Source: Bordetella parapertussis
GTDB lineage: Bacteria > Pseudomonadota > Gammaproteobacteria > Burkholderiales > SG8-41
DNA length: 64,000 nucleotides
Assembly: GCA_945861275.1 (NCBI GenBank)
Contig: CAMATZ010000008.1
Location: 62,001-126,000, forward strand
Direction of reading: 5' to 3'
The stretch's first letter is position 1. Every line of letters starts with the position of its first letter. Made by a program: the position numbers and the translations under genes. The notes under the pieces are model-generated. The model saw only the letters and a program-made list of their open reading frames with translations, made no database searches and was not told where the DNA came from. This document shows, one piece after another, positions 1-9,456 of the stretch.

Positions 1-172
1 CTGATTCCGCCCTTGGTGGCATCGTCATGTGGTTTTGTCGTGCGCGCAGCGCACGCTACGAGCGCGGCAACCGCTTAAGATAGCGCCATTGGTTTCTGAG
101 TGTTGTTTTTGGGCGGGCTGTAGTGCGGGAAATCATTGCATTCGAGCCGGTGTGGATGCCCTCCACCGCAAA

Positions 173-877
173 TCAACTGAGGGAGGTCACCGGTACCGCA
201 GCGCCATGCACGGCGCGTGCGGCATCCGACGCGAGGAACACGATCACGTTTGCCAAATCCGCCGGCGCGACCCACTTCGCCGGATTGGCCTTGGGCATCG
301 CCGCGCGATTTTCGGGCGTGTCGATAATGGTCGGCAGCACGCAGTTGACGTTGATGTTCTTCTCACGCAGTTCCGCAGCCATCGCTTCGGTCATGCGGAT
401 CACCGCGCCCTTCGACGCGGTGTAAGCGCCCATCTGCGCCACGCCCTTTTGCGCGGCAAAGGCGCCGACGTTGACGATCTTGCCGCCGCCCGCCGCTAGC
501 ATGTGCGGCACCACGGCACGCACCGCGTGAAGCAGCGTGCGGGTGTTGATGTCGAACAGGAAGTTCCAGTTCTCGTCCGAGGTCTCATGCACTGTCTCGC
601 CCATGCGGAATCCGCCGGCGATGTTGCACAGCACGTCGATGCGCCCGAAGCGCGCGAGTGCGGCTTGCGCAACGCCGGTCGCCCCGGCCATCTCGAGTAG
701 ATTCGCGGGCGCGAACGAGCGGTGTTCGCCCTCCTCTCCAAAGGCCGCCTGCAGACTCTCGCGTTTGAGATCCACCAGCATCAGGTTTGCGCCCAGATCG
801 GCAAACGCCTTGGCCGCAGCCTTGCCCAGATTGCCGGCCGCGCCGGTGACGATGACAGTTCGATTGCCGAAGCTCAT
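173..877 (-). CDS. SDR family NAD(P)-dependent oxidoreductase
   Basis: Translation MSFGNRTVIVTGAAGNLGKAAAKAF...YTASKGAV: TGxxGxxG cofactor motif and YxxxK active site. Internal ATG at 877 follows a GGAGAAGG-type RBS, so it is preferred over the ORF start at 922. Confidence 0.9.
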   Translation of the reverse strand: MSFGNRTVIVTGAAGNLGKAAAKAFADLGANLMLVDLKRESLQAAFGEEGEHRSFAPANLLEMAGATGVAQAALARFGRIDVLCNIAGGFRMGETVHETSDENWNFLFDINTRTLLHAVRAVVPHMLAAGGGKIVNVGAFAAQKGVAQMGAYTASKGAVIRMTEAMAAELREKNINVNCVLPTIIDTPENRAAMPKANPAKWVAPADLANVIVFLASDAARAVHGAAVPVTSLS

Positions 878-935
878 GTTCCTTCTCCCAAATACGGTGT
901 GGACAGTGTGTGCAGATTGCATTTTGCCACGCCGA

Positions 936-1751
936 TCAGCGTTGGCAGGTAGAGCAATAGAATGTCGACCGCTGCCCTTGCAGCAAGCGCTTAATCAGTG
1001 TGCCACAGCGGTTACACGGTTGCTCCTCGCGGTCATATACCGCGAAATTACTCTGAAAATTTCCTGCCATGCCGTCGCCGCCGACATAATCGCGAATGCT
1101 GCTGCCGCCCGCAGTGATGGCTGCGCTTAAGGTTTCCCGAATCGAACTGGCCAAAGCGTCACAGCGCGCGCGCGTGAGCCGGCGCGCGGCGATGCGTGGG
1201 CCAATGCCAGCACGGAACAGCGCTTCGCTGGCGTAGATGTTGCCCACGCCCACCACCACGTGGCTGTCCATGATGACGAGTTTGATGGCGGCGCTGCGCT
1301 TGCGCGTGGCCTTGAACAGCGCGGTACCGTTGAAATCTGCGGATAGCGGTTCGGGACCCAGGCGCGCGAACAACTTGTGCCGCAACACGTCGCCGCTATG
1401 CCACAGTACCAGGCCGAAGCGCCGCGGGTCGCGCAGGCGGACGGCTTTGCCGTTCGACAGCACCAGATCGAAGTGATCGTGTTTTTCCGGCGGCGTGTCG
1501 CGATCCACCAGCCACAAGCGCCCCGACATGCCCAGATGCACAATCAAGGTACCGGTGCCGCAATCGATCAGCAAATATTTTGCACGGCGTGTCAGTGCGT
1601 GTATGGTCAGGCCTGCTACGCACCGGGGCAATGCGCGCGAAATCGGCTGTCGCATGCGCCGCTCGCGCACCAGGGCGTGTTCGATGCGCACGCCTACCAT
1701 CGCCGCGAGCAGGCCGCGGCGCGTGGTTTCGACTTCAGGTAGTTCGGGCAT
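936..1751 (-). CDS. mutM: Formamidopyrimidine-DNA glycosylase
   Basis: N-terminal MPELPEVETTRRGL and C-terminal zinc finger CNRCGTLIKRLLQGQRSTFYCSTCQR are diagnostic of Fpg/MutM. Start trimmed from the ORF at 1853. Confidence 0.97.
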   Translation of the reverse strand: MPELPEVETTRRGLLAAMVGVRIEHALVRERRMRQPISRALPRCVAGLTIHALTRRAKYLLIDCGTGTLIVHLGMSGRLWLVDRDTPPEKHDHFDLVLSNGKAVRLRDPRRFGLVLWHSGDVLRHKLFARLGPEPLSADFNGTALFKATRKRSAAIKLVIMDSHVVVGVGNIYASEALFRAGIGPRIAARRLTRARCDALASSIRETLSAAITAGGSSIRDYVGGDGMAGNFQSNFAVYDREEQPCNRCGTLIKRLLQGQRSTFYCSTCQR

Positions 1752-1760
1752 TTGCTTGCT

Positions 1761-1890
1761 GTGAAGAGTGAAGGGTGGAGGGGAGGAAAGGGCAAGGGCG
1801 TGAACGGGTGTAGGAGTGAAGGAGTGAAGGAGTGAATGGGGTATCTCTTTCACCCCTTCACTCCTTCACTCCTTCACGGATTCACACCTC
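1761..1890. repeat. Intergenic palindrome of short tandem repeats (GTGAAGGA units), element A
   Basis: ...gtgaaggagtgaaggagtgaatggggtatctctttcaccccttcactccttcactccttcac...: near-perfect ~26-bp inverted repeat whose arms are tandem 8-mers. Confidence 0.9.
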
Positions 1891-2722
1891 ACCGCCCTAC
1901 AGGCGGCGACATCATTTGCTTGCCGATGTCTGCGGTGAAAACGAACTGCAGGCCGAGATCCGCGCGGCGCACGATGAGTTCCGGTTCGGATCGCACTATG
2001 CCGAGCGTGACCCTGGCGCCGTGTTTGAGGGTGATATAAATTTCAGCGGCCACTTTGCGCGCATCACTCACTTCAGTACGCAGCGCACTGCCGTCGCGCC
2101 ACTGCGCTACCCAGCGGTTGTAATCGTCTTGCGAGAGTTCGCCGGCAGGCGGCGTGGTGCTCCATTTTTTTTCGTCGGTGGCGACAGTGAATGCGCCAAA
2201 CTCAAAGCGCAGCGGCACGTCATTGGGCGCCAGCACGCTGCGCCGCAACAGCGCCTGCGCATTTGCTGGCACGGCAGCGGCGAAGCGCAATTCCAGCGGG
2301 AAAATCTGATTTTGCGTGAGCATGTATTGTTCGCGTGTGACGGTGTTGATGGCGCCGAACGCAAAGCGTTGATCGTTGATGAGGAGTTCTGTTGCTGGAT
2401 GGTCGAGCTCGAACTTCGCGGCTTCCGACGCCGGGTACTGCAACGCGCTTTTGGCTTCGAGCACCGCCAGCAGCCGCAGTACCTGAAAATCGTCCGCTGG
2501 CGCTTTGATCGGTTCGGTCATGAACCATTCCGCATTGCGCTTTTCCAGCGCCGCCAGCATCTTGCCATTGCGCTGCACACGCAGCGTGCGCGCGTCAGCG
2601 GGCTTGAGTGTCGAGACCGCATGCGCAGGGCCTTGCGGCTGGGGCGGCTTTAGCCACACCAACAAGCCCAGCGCGATGACGCAGGCGAACAGTGCGCCGA
2701 GGGTAATCCAGCGTTTGCGCAC
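1889..2722 (-). CDS. DUF4340 domain-containing protein (accessory to the GldG-type ABC system)
   Basis: N-terminal TM segment then a periplasmic domain (WFMTEPIKAPADDFQVLRLLAVLEAK). GTG start at 2722 overlaps the upstream stop (TAGTG). Confidence 0.75.
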   Translation of the reverse strand: MRKRWITLGALFACVIALGLLVWLKPPQPQGPAHAVSTLKPADARTLRVQRNGKMLAALEKRNAEWFMTEPIKAPADDFQVLRLLAVLEAKSALQYPASEAAKFELDHPATELLINDQRFAFGAINTVTREQYMLTQNQIFPLELRFAAAVPANAQALLRRSVLAPNDVPLRFEFGAFTVATDEKKWSTTPPAGELSQDDYNRWVAQWRDGSALRTEVSDARKVAAEIYITLKHGARVTLGIVRSEPELIVRRADLGLQFVFTADIGKQMMSPPVGR

Positions 2723-4083
2723 TAGAACGCCTTGCGCCGCCGCCACCACACTACGATGCCGGTAATGGCGAACACCAGCGGCAGCACCAGCAGAAATGTA
2801 AACGCGATCGTATACAGCAAGGTCTGATCGATGTTGATCTGCACATCGGCGGCTGGACGCGGCGGAATCGCGATCAGCTTGTCGTCGCCGCTGAGCCAGT
2901 TGAGCATCGCCACGCCCAATTGCAGATTGCCGCCATTGCCCAAAAACGAATTCGACAAAAACGCGCCGTTGCCTACCACCACCACGCGCTGCTGCCGGTC
3001 GCCCGCGGTGCGTTCGAACGCGGTGGCAATATTAATCGGGCCCTGAAAATCACGATCCTTGTCAAACACGGGCTTGTCGTCGAGCTTGCCGGTTTCGACC
3101 CATCCGCGTTGTGCGACCTCAATCAGCGGTGTCATGCGCCAGCCTTCGCGCTCGTCCGCGCCGATCTGGCGGCTGCCGGGAAACAGCGTGTTCAGGCGAA
3201 ACGCGCCGGTGATGGCATGGCGCGCATAGTTCGAACCAACCGCGAGCGTGGGCGGGCCGCTGCGCGGTTTCAGCGACGGATCAACCACCGTGCCGGGTGT
3301 CAACACCAGGCCGAGAAATTCCGCCACCGGCTCCAGGCCGCGCAAAGGTTCAGGATCGATCAACCACAGCAGGTTGCCGCCGCTTTCGACATGTGCGCGC
3401 AGTTTCGCGACTTCACTCTCCTGCAAATTCGCTTGCGGGCTGGCGATGATCAAGGCGGCGGCATTGCGCGGCACATCCTGCGCGATCGACAGATTCAAAC
3501 TGGACAGTTTGTAACCTTTCAATTGCAACTGGCGGCCGAATTCGCCGAGATCGTGATTGGCGACGCCATCGAGTTTGCGCTCACCGTGGCCATCGAGCCA
3601 GTACACCACCGTGTTGCCGGTGCGCGTGAGACGTATCAGCGCGTTGACGAAATTCTGCTCGTTGAATTCACCCAGCGGCAGATGTTCGGTGCGGCGCTTG
3701 TGCTCAATCACCAGTTCGTTGGGCGAACGCAGCCCCGCCGCATTGGCGCGCTTGGGGTCGTCGCGCGGATCGACCAAAGCCAGCGAGAGATCGGGTTTTA
3801 TGCGTTGCCATGGGCGCAATTTTTCCTGCACCAGTTTGTGGACATCGTTGCCGCTGCCGTCTTTGGCCATCGCGTACGCGGTGACGCTCACCGGACCGTC
3901 GAATTGCTTGAGCGCATCCTGCGTGCCTTGTGACAGCGTGTTGCGCGCGTTGGCGGTGACATCCCGCTCGACGCGATACTCGCGCGCCACCCACGCCAGC
4001 AGCATCACCAGCGCGAGCAACAGCACCGTGTAGATCCAGCCTTGCGCGAGCAACTGCGCGCGGACTTTGCGGGTGATGTTCAC
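2722..4083 (-). CDS. GldG family protein / ABC-type uncharacterised transport system auxiliary component
   Basis: N- and C-terminal TM segments, GldG-like periplasmic domain (NFVNALIRLTRTGNTVVYWLDGHGERKLDG). Start taken at the GTG just after the permease stop. Confidence 0.8.
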   Translation of the reverse strand: MNITRKVRAQLLAQGWIYTVLLLALVMLLAWVAREYRVERDVTANARNTLSQGTQDALKQFDGPVSVTAYAMAKDGSGNDVHKLVQEKLRPWQRIKPDLSLALVDPRDDPKRANAAGLRSPNELVIEHKRRTEHLPLGEFNEQNFVNALIRLTRTGNTVVYWLDGHGERKLDGVANHDLGEFGRQLQLKGYKLSSLNLSIAQDVPRNAAALIIASPQANLQESEVAKLRAHVESGGNLLWLIDPEPLRGLEPVAEFLGLVLTPGTVVDPSLKPRSGPPTLAVGSNYARHAITGAFRLNTLFPGSRQIGADEREGWRMTPLIEVAQRGWVETGKLDDKPVFDKDRDFQGPINIATAFERTAGDRQQRVVVVGNGAFLSNSFLGNGGNLQLGVAMLNWLSGDDKLIAIPPRPAADVQINIDQTLLYTIAFTFLLVLPLVFAITGIVVWWRRRKAF

Positions 4084-4093
4084 GCCCGAACCA

Positions 4094-4864
4094 TTAGCCG
4101 CGCAGCCGCCGCGCTTCAAGCTGGCGCACGGTGAGCGCGAGAAACAGCGCGGTCAGCAACAGCAGGCAAATGATGGCGTAACTGTCGATCAGGCCGCGTC
4201 CCAGCGGTTCGAAATTTTTTACCGGCGAAAACACCTGCGCGAACGCGGCCAGCACACCGAGGCCGCGCGCGTGCAGGTTGTCGGCCACGTGTTCACCCAT
4301 GAACACCATCGCCAGCAGCGCGCCGAACGAGCCCAGCGCCGCCACGATGGGCTGCGCGGTGAGACTCGACACATACAAACTCACTGCCGAAAACGCCGCC
4401 GCGGTTAGTGCAAGGCCAAGCACGATGCTGCCGATCAGACGGTAGTCGAGTTTCGTAGCCACACTAAGCGATAGCGGCATTACTGCTATTAAACACAATA
4501 TAATCAATAACATACCGAATAACGCAAAAAACTTTCCCAGCACGATATCGAGCATCGAAATGGGCGCCGAGGTGAGCAGCACCATGGTTTGGTTGCGGCG
4601 CTCTTCGGCGATCAAGCGCATCGCCAGCAGCGGCACGGCGAACAACAGGATCGCCGCGGTGATGGAAAACGTCGGTGCCGCGACCAATTCGGTGAAGCCG
4701 GGCGGGCTGGGCAATTGCAGCAACTGCGGTTGTATCTGCAAAAAATCATCGAAGCGTTTGAGAAAGCCGTAACCGACGATGACCTGCACAAACGTCAGCA
4801 CCACCCACGCGGTGGGCGAAATAAACAGCGACTTCAGATCCTTGCCGGCGATGGTGAAGATCAC
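4094..4864 (-). CDS. ABC transporter permease (GldF/NosY-like)
   Basis: Six hydrophobic segments; LIAEERRNQTMVLLTSAPISMLDIVLGKF is typical of ABC-2 GldF-like permeases. Confidence 0.85.
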   Translation of the reverse strand: MIFTIAGKDLKSLFISPTAWVVLTFVQVIVGYGFLKRFDDFLQIQPQLLQLPSPPGFTELVAAPTFSITAAILLFAVPLLAMRLIAEERRNQTMVLLTSAPISMLDIVLGKFFALFGMLLIILCLIAVMPLSLSVATKLDYRLIGSIVLGLALTAAAFSAVSLYVSSLTAQPIVAALGSFGALLAMVFMGEHVADNLHARGLGVLAAFAQVFSPVKNFEPLGRGLIDSYAIICLLLLTALFLALTVRQLEARRLRG

Positions 4865-4885
4865 GGCCGCGCATCCTGTCGTGCT

Positions 4886-5854
4886 TTAGTCATTTTCGTC
4901 ACGCCGCGTGAGGTTGACAAACACATCTTCCAGATTGGTTTGCGCCGGGCCGATCTGGCGCAGCCCCCACTGACGCTCCGCGGCCAGCGCCACGATGCGC
5001 GCGGTGGGGTCCGCCGCCGCCGTGACGCGCACGCGAAACAGGTTTTCAGCGGCAGGTCCAGCCTGTTCGACGTGCTCGACGCCGGGGATCGCGAGCAATT
5101 CTTCCACTGCCGGTGGTTGGTTCAACCCTACCAGCAGCGTGCGCCCGCTATGCAACTGTTTGAGCGCGCTGATGGTATCGGCATACACCATTTTGCCGTG
5201 ATGCATGATTTGCACGCGGTCGCAGATGGCTTCGACTTCGGACAGGATATGCGTGGACAGAATCACGCTGTGCGCGCTGCCGAGCTCGCGTATCAAAGCG
5301 CGGATATCGCGAATCTGATTGGGATCAAGGCCCACGGTCGGCTCATCGAGAATAATCACATCGGGTTCGTGCACAATGGCTTGCGCGATGCCCACACGCT
5401 GCTGGTAGCCTTTGGACAGCGTGCCGATCAGTTTGCGGCTGACGTCACCGAGACCGCAGCGTTCGCGCGCGCGATTGACCGCCGCGGTGCGCTGCGCTCT
5501 GGGCACGCGATGCAGGCGCGCCGCGAGTTCGAGATATTCGACGACGTTAAGGTCGCGGTAGAGCGGCGGTATTTCGGGCAGGTAACCGATGTGCGCCTTG
5601 GCGGCTACCGGGGCTTCGAGCATATCAACGCCGCAGATACTGACCGACCCCGTGGTGGGCGCCAGATTGCCGGTCAACATCTGCATGGTGGTGGTTTTGC
5701 CTGCGCCGTTGGGACCCAGAAAACCGAGCACTTCGCCCTGCCGCAGGTGCAGATCAATGCCATCCACGGCGGCATGTGCGCCGAAGCGGCGGGACAAATC
5801 GCTGGCGTGGATGGTCGCCGCCGCAGCGATCGGAGAGGGCGCTGAAGATGACAT
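4886..5854 (-). CDS. ABC transporter ATP-binding protein
   Basis: Walker A GPNGAGKTT, signature LSKGYQQRV, Walker B VIILDEPTVGLD. Confidence 0.95.
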   Translation of the reverse strand: MSSSAPSPIAAAATIHASDLSRRFGAHAAVDGIDLHLRQGEVLGFLGPNGAGKTTTMQMLTGNLAPTTGSVSICGVDMLEAPVAAKAHIGYLPEIPPLYRDLNVVEYLELAARLHRVPRAQRTAAVNRARERCGLGDVSRKLIGTLSKGYQQRVGIAQAIVHEPDVIILDEPTVGLDPNQIRDIRALIRELGSAHSVILSTHILSEVEAICDRVQIMHHGKMVYADTISALKQLHSGRTLLVGLNQPPAVEELLAIPGVEHVEQAGPAAENLFRVRVTAAADPTARIVALAAERQWGLRQIGPAQTNLEDVFVNLTRRDEND

Positions 5855-6002
5855 TGATAATGTGGCTTTATAAGCGTCGCTTGTGGAGTGTGCGAAATAT
5901 ACCTAAACTGTGAAACTTAATGAAGCGATGTTGCTCAAAACGCTCGAATAATCATTTGCTTATTTCATATTTATTGCTGTTGTCGCGAAACGCCTCGTCC
6001 TT

Positions 6003-7757
6003 ATGACCTTACACAAAAACTGGCTTATTACAGCGCTGATAGTGGCATGGGCTGGCGCCGCGCCTGCCTTTGCGCAGGCGCCCGCCCCGTCGGCGCCCGC
6101 GGCGCCACGCGTGAAGCCCCAGTCACCCACAGCATCGGCGCTGCCGCTGCTGGATCTTTCGCCGGAACTGCTCTACAAAATAATGCTGGCGGAAATCGCC
6201 CTGCAACGCGGTTCGCCGCAGTTGGCGGCGCAAACCCTGCTTGAAGTCGCGCGCGCAACGCGCGATCCGCGGGTGGCGCAGCGTGCCACCGAAGTGGCGT
6301 GGAACGCGCGTTTAATGAAAGAGGCGCTCGAAGCCGCCAGTCTGTGGTTGAACCTTGTTCCGCAATCGCCCCAGGCGCGGCAAGTGGTGGCGTCATTGCT
6401 GGTGAATCAGGAAAATCTAGCCGAGGCGAAGGCGCCGCTGGAGCAATGGCTCGCCGGCGACAAGGCCAATGTGGCGCGCAACTTCGCGCAAGTGGCGCAG
6501 TTGCTCACGCGCCACAAAGATAAAAAAGCGGTGTTTGAGTTGCTGCGCGGGCTGGCGCGCCCGTATAACAGCAACGCCGAGGTGCGCCTGGCGGTGGCGC
6601 AGGCGGCGTGGAACGCCAATGATGTCGATGCCTCGCTGGCGGAATCGCGCGCGGCACTTAGCCTCCAGCCTGATCTCGAACTGGCGGCGTTGTTTCACGC
6701 GCAGGCGCTCGCGCGCCGTTCCCCGGCCGAGGCGTTGACCTATCTCGGCGATTACCTTAACCGTTTTCCGCAGGCAAAAGACGGGCGGCTTGCCTATGCG
6801 CGTTTGCTGGCGAGCGAAAAGCGTCAGGCGGATGCACGCCAGCAGTTTGAAATTCTGGTGAAGGAAGCCCCCAACAATCCGGATATCGCGATGGCGGTGG
6901 CTTTGCTGGCGCTGCAGACCGGCGACCCGGAATCCGCTGAAAAGCATTTCAAAGGCGCACTCGACGCGGGCCACAAAGAGCCCGACGCCATCTGGTTGTT
7001 TCTGGGCCAGATCAACGAAGATCGCAAAAATTATGAGGAAGCGCTTAAATGGTACGGCGGCGTCAGCAGTGGTGATCGCTATTTGAGCGCGCAGGCGCGT
7101 TACGCCAATGTGCTGGTCAAACAAGGCAAGCTGGACGCGGCGCGCAAGCACTTGCAATCGATAACACCGACCGACAACGCGCAGCGCATCCAGTTGGTGC
7201 AGGCCGAGGCCAATCTGCTGCGCGAGTCGCAGGCCTACAATGACGCCTATGATTTGCTGGGCAAGTCGCTCGAAGGCACGCCGGATTCGGTGGATCTGCT
7301 CTACGACCAGGCGATGATCGCGGAGAAGCTCGACAAGCTCGATGTGCTGGAGCGCAATCTGCGCAAAGTTATAGAGATCGACCCCAAACATGCGCACGCC
7401 TACAACGCGCTCGGCTACACCCTGGCTGATCGCAACCAGCGCTTGCCCGAAGCGCGCAAACTCATCGAAAAAGCGCTTGAGCTATCACCGCAGGACGGCT
7501 ACATCATCGACAGCTTGGGCTGGGTGCTGTATCGCATGGGGCGCACGGGCGAGGCTGTGACACAGTTGCGCCGCGCCTTCGAGCTGCGGCCCGAGGCCGA
7601 AGTCGGCGCGCATCTGGGTGAAGTATTGTGGGCCGATGGCAAGCGTGAAGAAGCGCTAAAAATCTGGTCTAACCTGTTAAAGGATGGCCCCGCCAACGAC
7701 ACGTTGCAAAGCACGGTAAAGCGTCTGGCGCCTTCGCTGCTGCCTGCTGTTAAGTAA
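6003..7757 (+). CDS. Tetratricopeptide repeat protein with signal peptide
   Basis: N-terminal signal peptide ending AFAQA; multiple TPR motifs (ALGYTLADRNQRLPEARKLIEKALELSPQDGYIIDSLGWVLYRMG). Sits next to lolB/ispE, as in many betaproteobacteria. Confidence 0.88.
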   Translation: MTLHKNWLITALIVAWAGAAPAFAQAPAPSAPAAPRVKPQSPTASALPLLDLSPELLYKIMLAEIALQRGSPQLAAQTLLEVARATRDPRVAQRATEVAWNARLMKEALEAASLWLNLVPQSPQARQVVASLLVNQENLAEAKAPLEQWLAGDKANVARNFAQVAQLLTRHKDKKAVFELLRGLARPYNSNAEVRLAVAQAAWNANDVDASLAESRAALSLQPDLELAALFHAQALARRSPAEALTYLGDYLNRFPQAKDGRLAYARLLASEKRQADARQQFEILVKEAPNNPDIAMAVALLALQTGDPESAEKHFKGALDAGHKEPDAIWLFLGQINEDRKNYEEALKWYGGVSSGDRYLSAQARYANVLVKQGKLDAARKHLQSITPTDNAQRIQLVQAEANLLRESQAYNDAYDLLGKSLEGTPDSVDLLYDQAMIAEKLDKLDVLERNLRKVIEIDPKHAHAYNALGYTLADRNQRLPEARKLIEKALELSPQDGYIIDSLGWVLYRMGRTGEAVTQLRRAFELRPEAEVGAHLGEVLWADGKREEALKIWSNLLKDGPANDTLQSTVKRLAPSLLPAVK

Positions 7758-7766
7758 CTTCGGTAA

Positions 7767-8351
7767 ATGATCGTTTTTAATCGACGCCGCGCTGTACTGG
7801 CGGCCGCTGCCGGCTTACTCACCCTGGCGGGTTGCGCCAGTGTGCAGCCGGTGCCGGAAATGGCGGGGCGCGCAGCACCCTTTGATGTCTTGGGCCGGGT
7901 GTTGGTGCATTACGACGGCCGTGCATTTAGCGCCAATGTGCGCTGGCTGCACGGGGCAGATGCCGATGAGTTATTTCTGATGACGCCCACCGGACAAGTG
8001 CTGGCGCAATTGCGCGAAGATGCCGAGGGGGCGGTATTTACCAGCGCGGACAAAAGGGAGTATCGCGGCGCGCGCGCGGAGTCGCTGACCAAACAGGCGC
8101 TGGGTTGGGAGTTGCCGCTGGCGCGCATGCAGCACTGGGTGCGCGGCGTGCCCGTGCCCAACTATCCTGCCGTGATTGATGAGCGCGATGCCGCCGGCAA
8201 AATCCGACACCTGACGCAAGACGGCTGGAAAATCACCTACGAGTATTATGCTGCCGCCGAAAACGACGGTCTGCCGCGGCGCATGGAGATCGTGGGCGAA
8301 AAACAAACGATGCGGCTGGTGATTGATACCTGGCGCAAAGAAACACCTTAG
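7767..8351 (+). CDS. lolB: Outer membrane lipoprotein insertion protein LolB
   Basis: Lipobox LTLAGCAS; LolB-like central region (GQVLAQLREDAEGAVFTSADKREYRGARAESLTKQALGWELPLARMQHWVRG); upstream of ispE. Confidence 0.92.
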   Translation: MIVFNRRRAVLAAAAGLLTLAGCASVQPVPEMAGRAAPFDVLGRVLVHYDGRAFSANVRWLHGADADELFLMTPTGQVLAQLREDAEGAVFTSADKREYRGARAESLTKQALGWELPLARMQHWVRGVPVPNYPAVIDERDAAGKIRHLTQDGWKITYEYYAAAENDGLPRRMEIVGEKQTMRLVIDTWRKETP

Positions 8352-8405
8352 GGCCTGTCAACAATTAATTCGCGAGCGCGCCAGGGAGGGAGTTAATTTC
8401 GCGCC

Positions 8406-9296
8406 ATGATGGATTTTTCAGCACCCTACCCCGCCCCCGCCAAACTTAACCTGATGCTGCGCGTAGTGGGCCGTCGTGCCGACGGCTACCACCTGCTGCA
8501 AACGGTATTGCGCTTCATTGATTATGGCGACACGCTGCGTTTTCGTGTGCGCGGCGACGGCGTGATCGCGCGCGTGAACGAGGTGCCCGGCGTGCCTGCG
8601 GATGCGGACCTTTGCGTGCGCGCCGCGCGCTTGTTGCGCGAGGTGAGCGGCACTGCACTGGGCGCGGATATTGCGCTTGAAAAGCGCCTGCCGCTGGGCG
8701 GTGGCTTGGGCGGCGGCAGTTCCGACGCTGCGACCACGCTGCTGGCCTTAAACGGTCTTTGGAAAACGGCTATTCCTCGATTACAACTTATTGATTTAGC
8801 AGTAAAAATTGGCGCCGACGTGGCGGCATTCGTGTTTGGTAAAAACGCTCTGGCCGAAGGCATCGGCGAGCAACTGACGGCGCTGGAATTGCCGCCGGCA
8901 TGGTATGTGGTTTTATGTCCGCCGGTGGTGGTATCCACGGCTGCCGTTTTCAGTCACCCGGAATTGAAAAGGGACTCCAAAAAGGCTATAATTCTAGGCT
9001 TTTCTGGGGCTGCTGGCCGGTTACTTGCGGTTAACGATTTACAGCCGCTGGTGGTAAAACACTATCCCGAAGTCGCACAGCATTTAGCCTGGTTAGAACA
9101 AAAGTTAGCACAAAAGTTAGCGCAAAATAGCGCGCAACACGGCGGCGCTTTGATGACAGGTTCGGGGGCGTGTGTGTTTGCGTCGTTTGAGACTGAGGAC
9201 GCCGCGCGCGCAGTGTTCGCGCAACGGCCTCCGGGCATGCAGGGCTTCGTCGCGCAGGGGTTGCCGCATCATCCGCTGCACGATCTGGGAGTGTAG
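8406..9296 (+). CDS. ispE: 4-diphosphocytidyl-2-C-methyl-D-erythritol kinase
   Basis: PAPAKLNLMLRVVGRRADGYHLLQT and GHMP motif LPLGGGLGGGSSDAATTL. Confidence 0.97.
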   Translation: MMDFSAPYPAPAKLNLMLRVVGRRADGYHLLQTVLRFIDYGDTLRFRVRGDGVIARVNEVPGVPADADLCVRAARLLREVSGTALGADIALEKRLPLGGGLGGGSSDAATTLLALNGLWKTAIPRLQLIDLAVKIGADVAAFVFGKNALAEGIGEQLTALELPPAWYVVLCPPVVVSTAAVFSHPELKRDSKKAIILGFSGAAGRLLAVNDLQPLVVKHYPEVAQHLAWLEQKLAQKLAQNSAQHGGALMTGSGACVFASFETEDAARAVFAQRPPGMQGFVAQGLPHHPLHDLGV

Positions 9297-9313
9297 TTGT
9301 AAGTCATTGTTTT

Positions 9314-9319
9314 TATAAT
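9314..9319 (+). promoter_or_regulatory. Candidate -10 box (TATAAT) for tRNA-Gln
   Basis: Exact TATAAT just upstream of the tRNA 5' end; no convincing -35 recognised. Confidence 0.4.
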
Positions 9320-9325
9320 TGTAAT

Positions 9326-9400
9326 TGGGGAGTCGCCAAGTGGTAAGGCACCGGATTTTGATTCCGGCATTCGTAGGTTCGATCCCTACCTCCCCAGCCA
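9326..9400 (+). tRNA. tRNA-Gln (anticodon TTG)
   Basis: TGGGGAGTCGCCAAGTGGTAAGGCACCGGATTTTGATTCCGGCATTCGTAGGTTCGATCCCTACCTCCCCAGCCA: acceptor stem pairs, T-arm GGTTCGATCC, anticodon TTG, encoded CCA. Confidence 0.97.
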
Positions 9401-9456
9401 GAATTTGCGTATGCCGCTGGATCTATCAACCGTGAACCAATCGAGGTTGCGCCGCA

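Noticed and set aside
4589-5845. 418-aa plus-strand ORF
   Set aside because: Antisense of the ABC ATPase/permease genes, which carry all family motifs.
9080-9140. Short direct repeats (acaaaagttagc) inside ispE
   Set aside because: In-frame minor expansion (LAQKLAQNSAQ) with conserved motifs intact on both sides; likely neutral.
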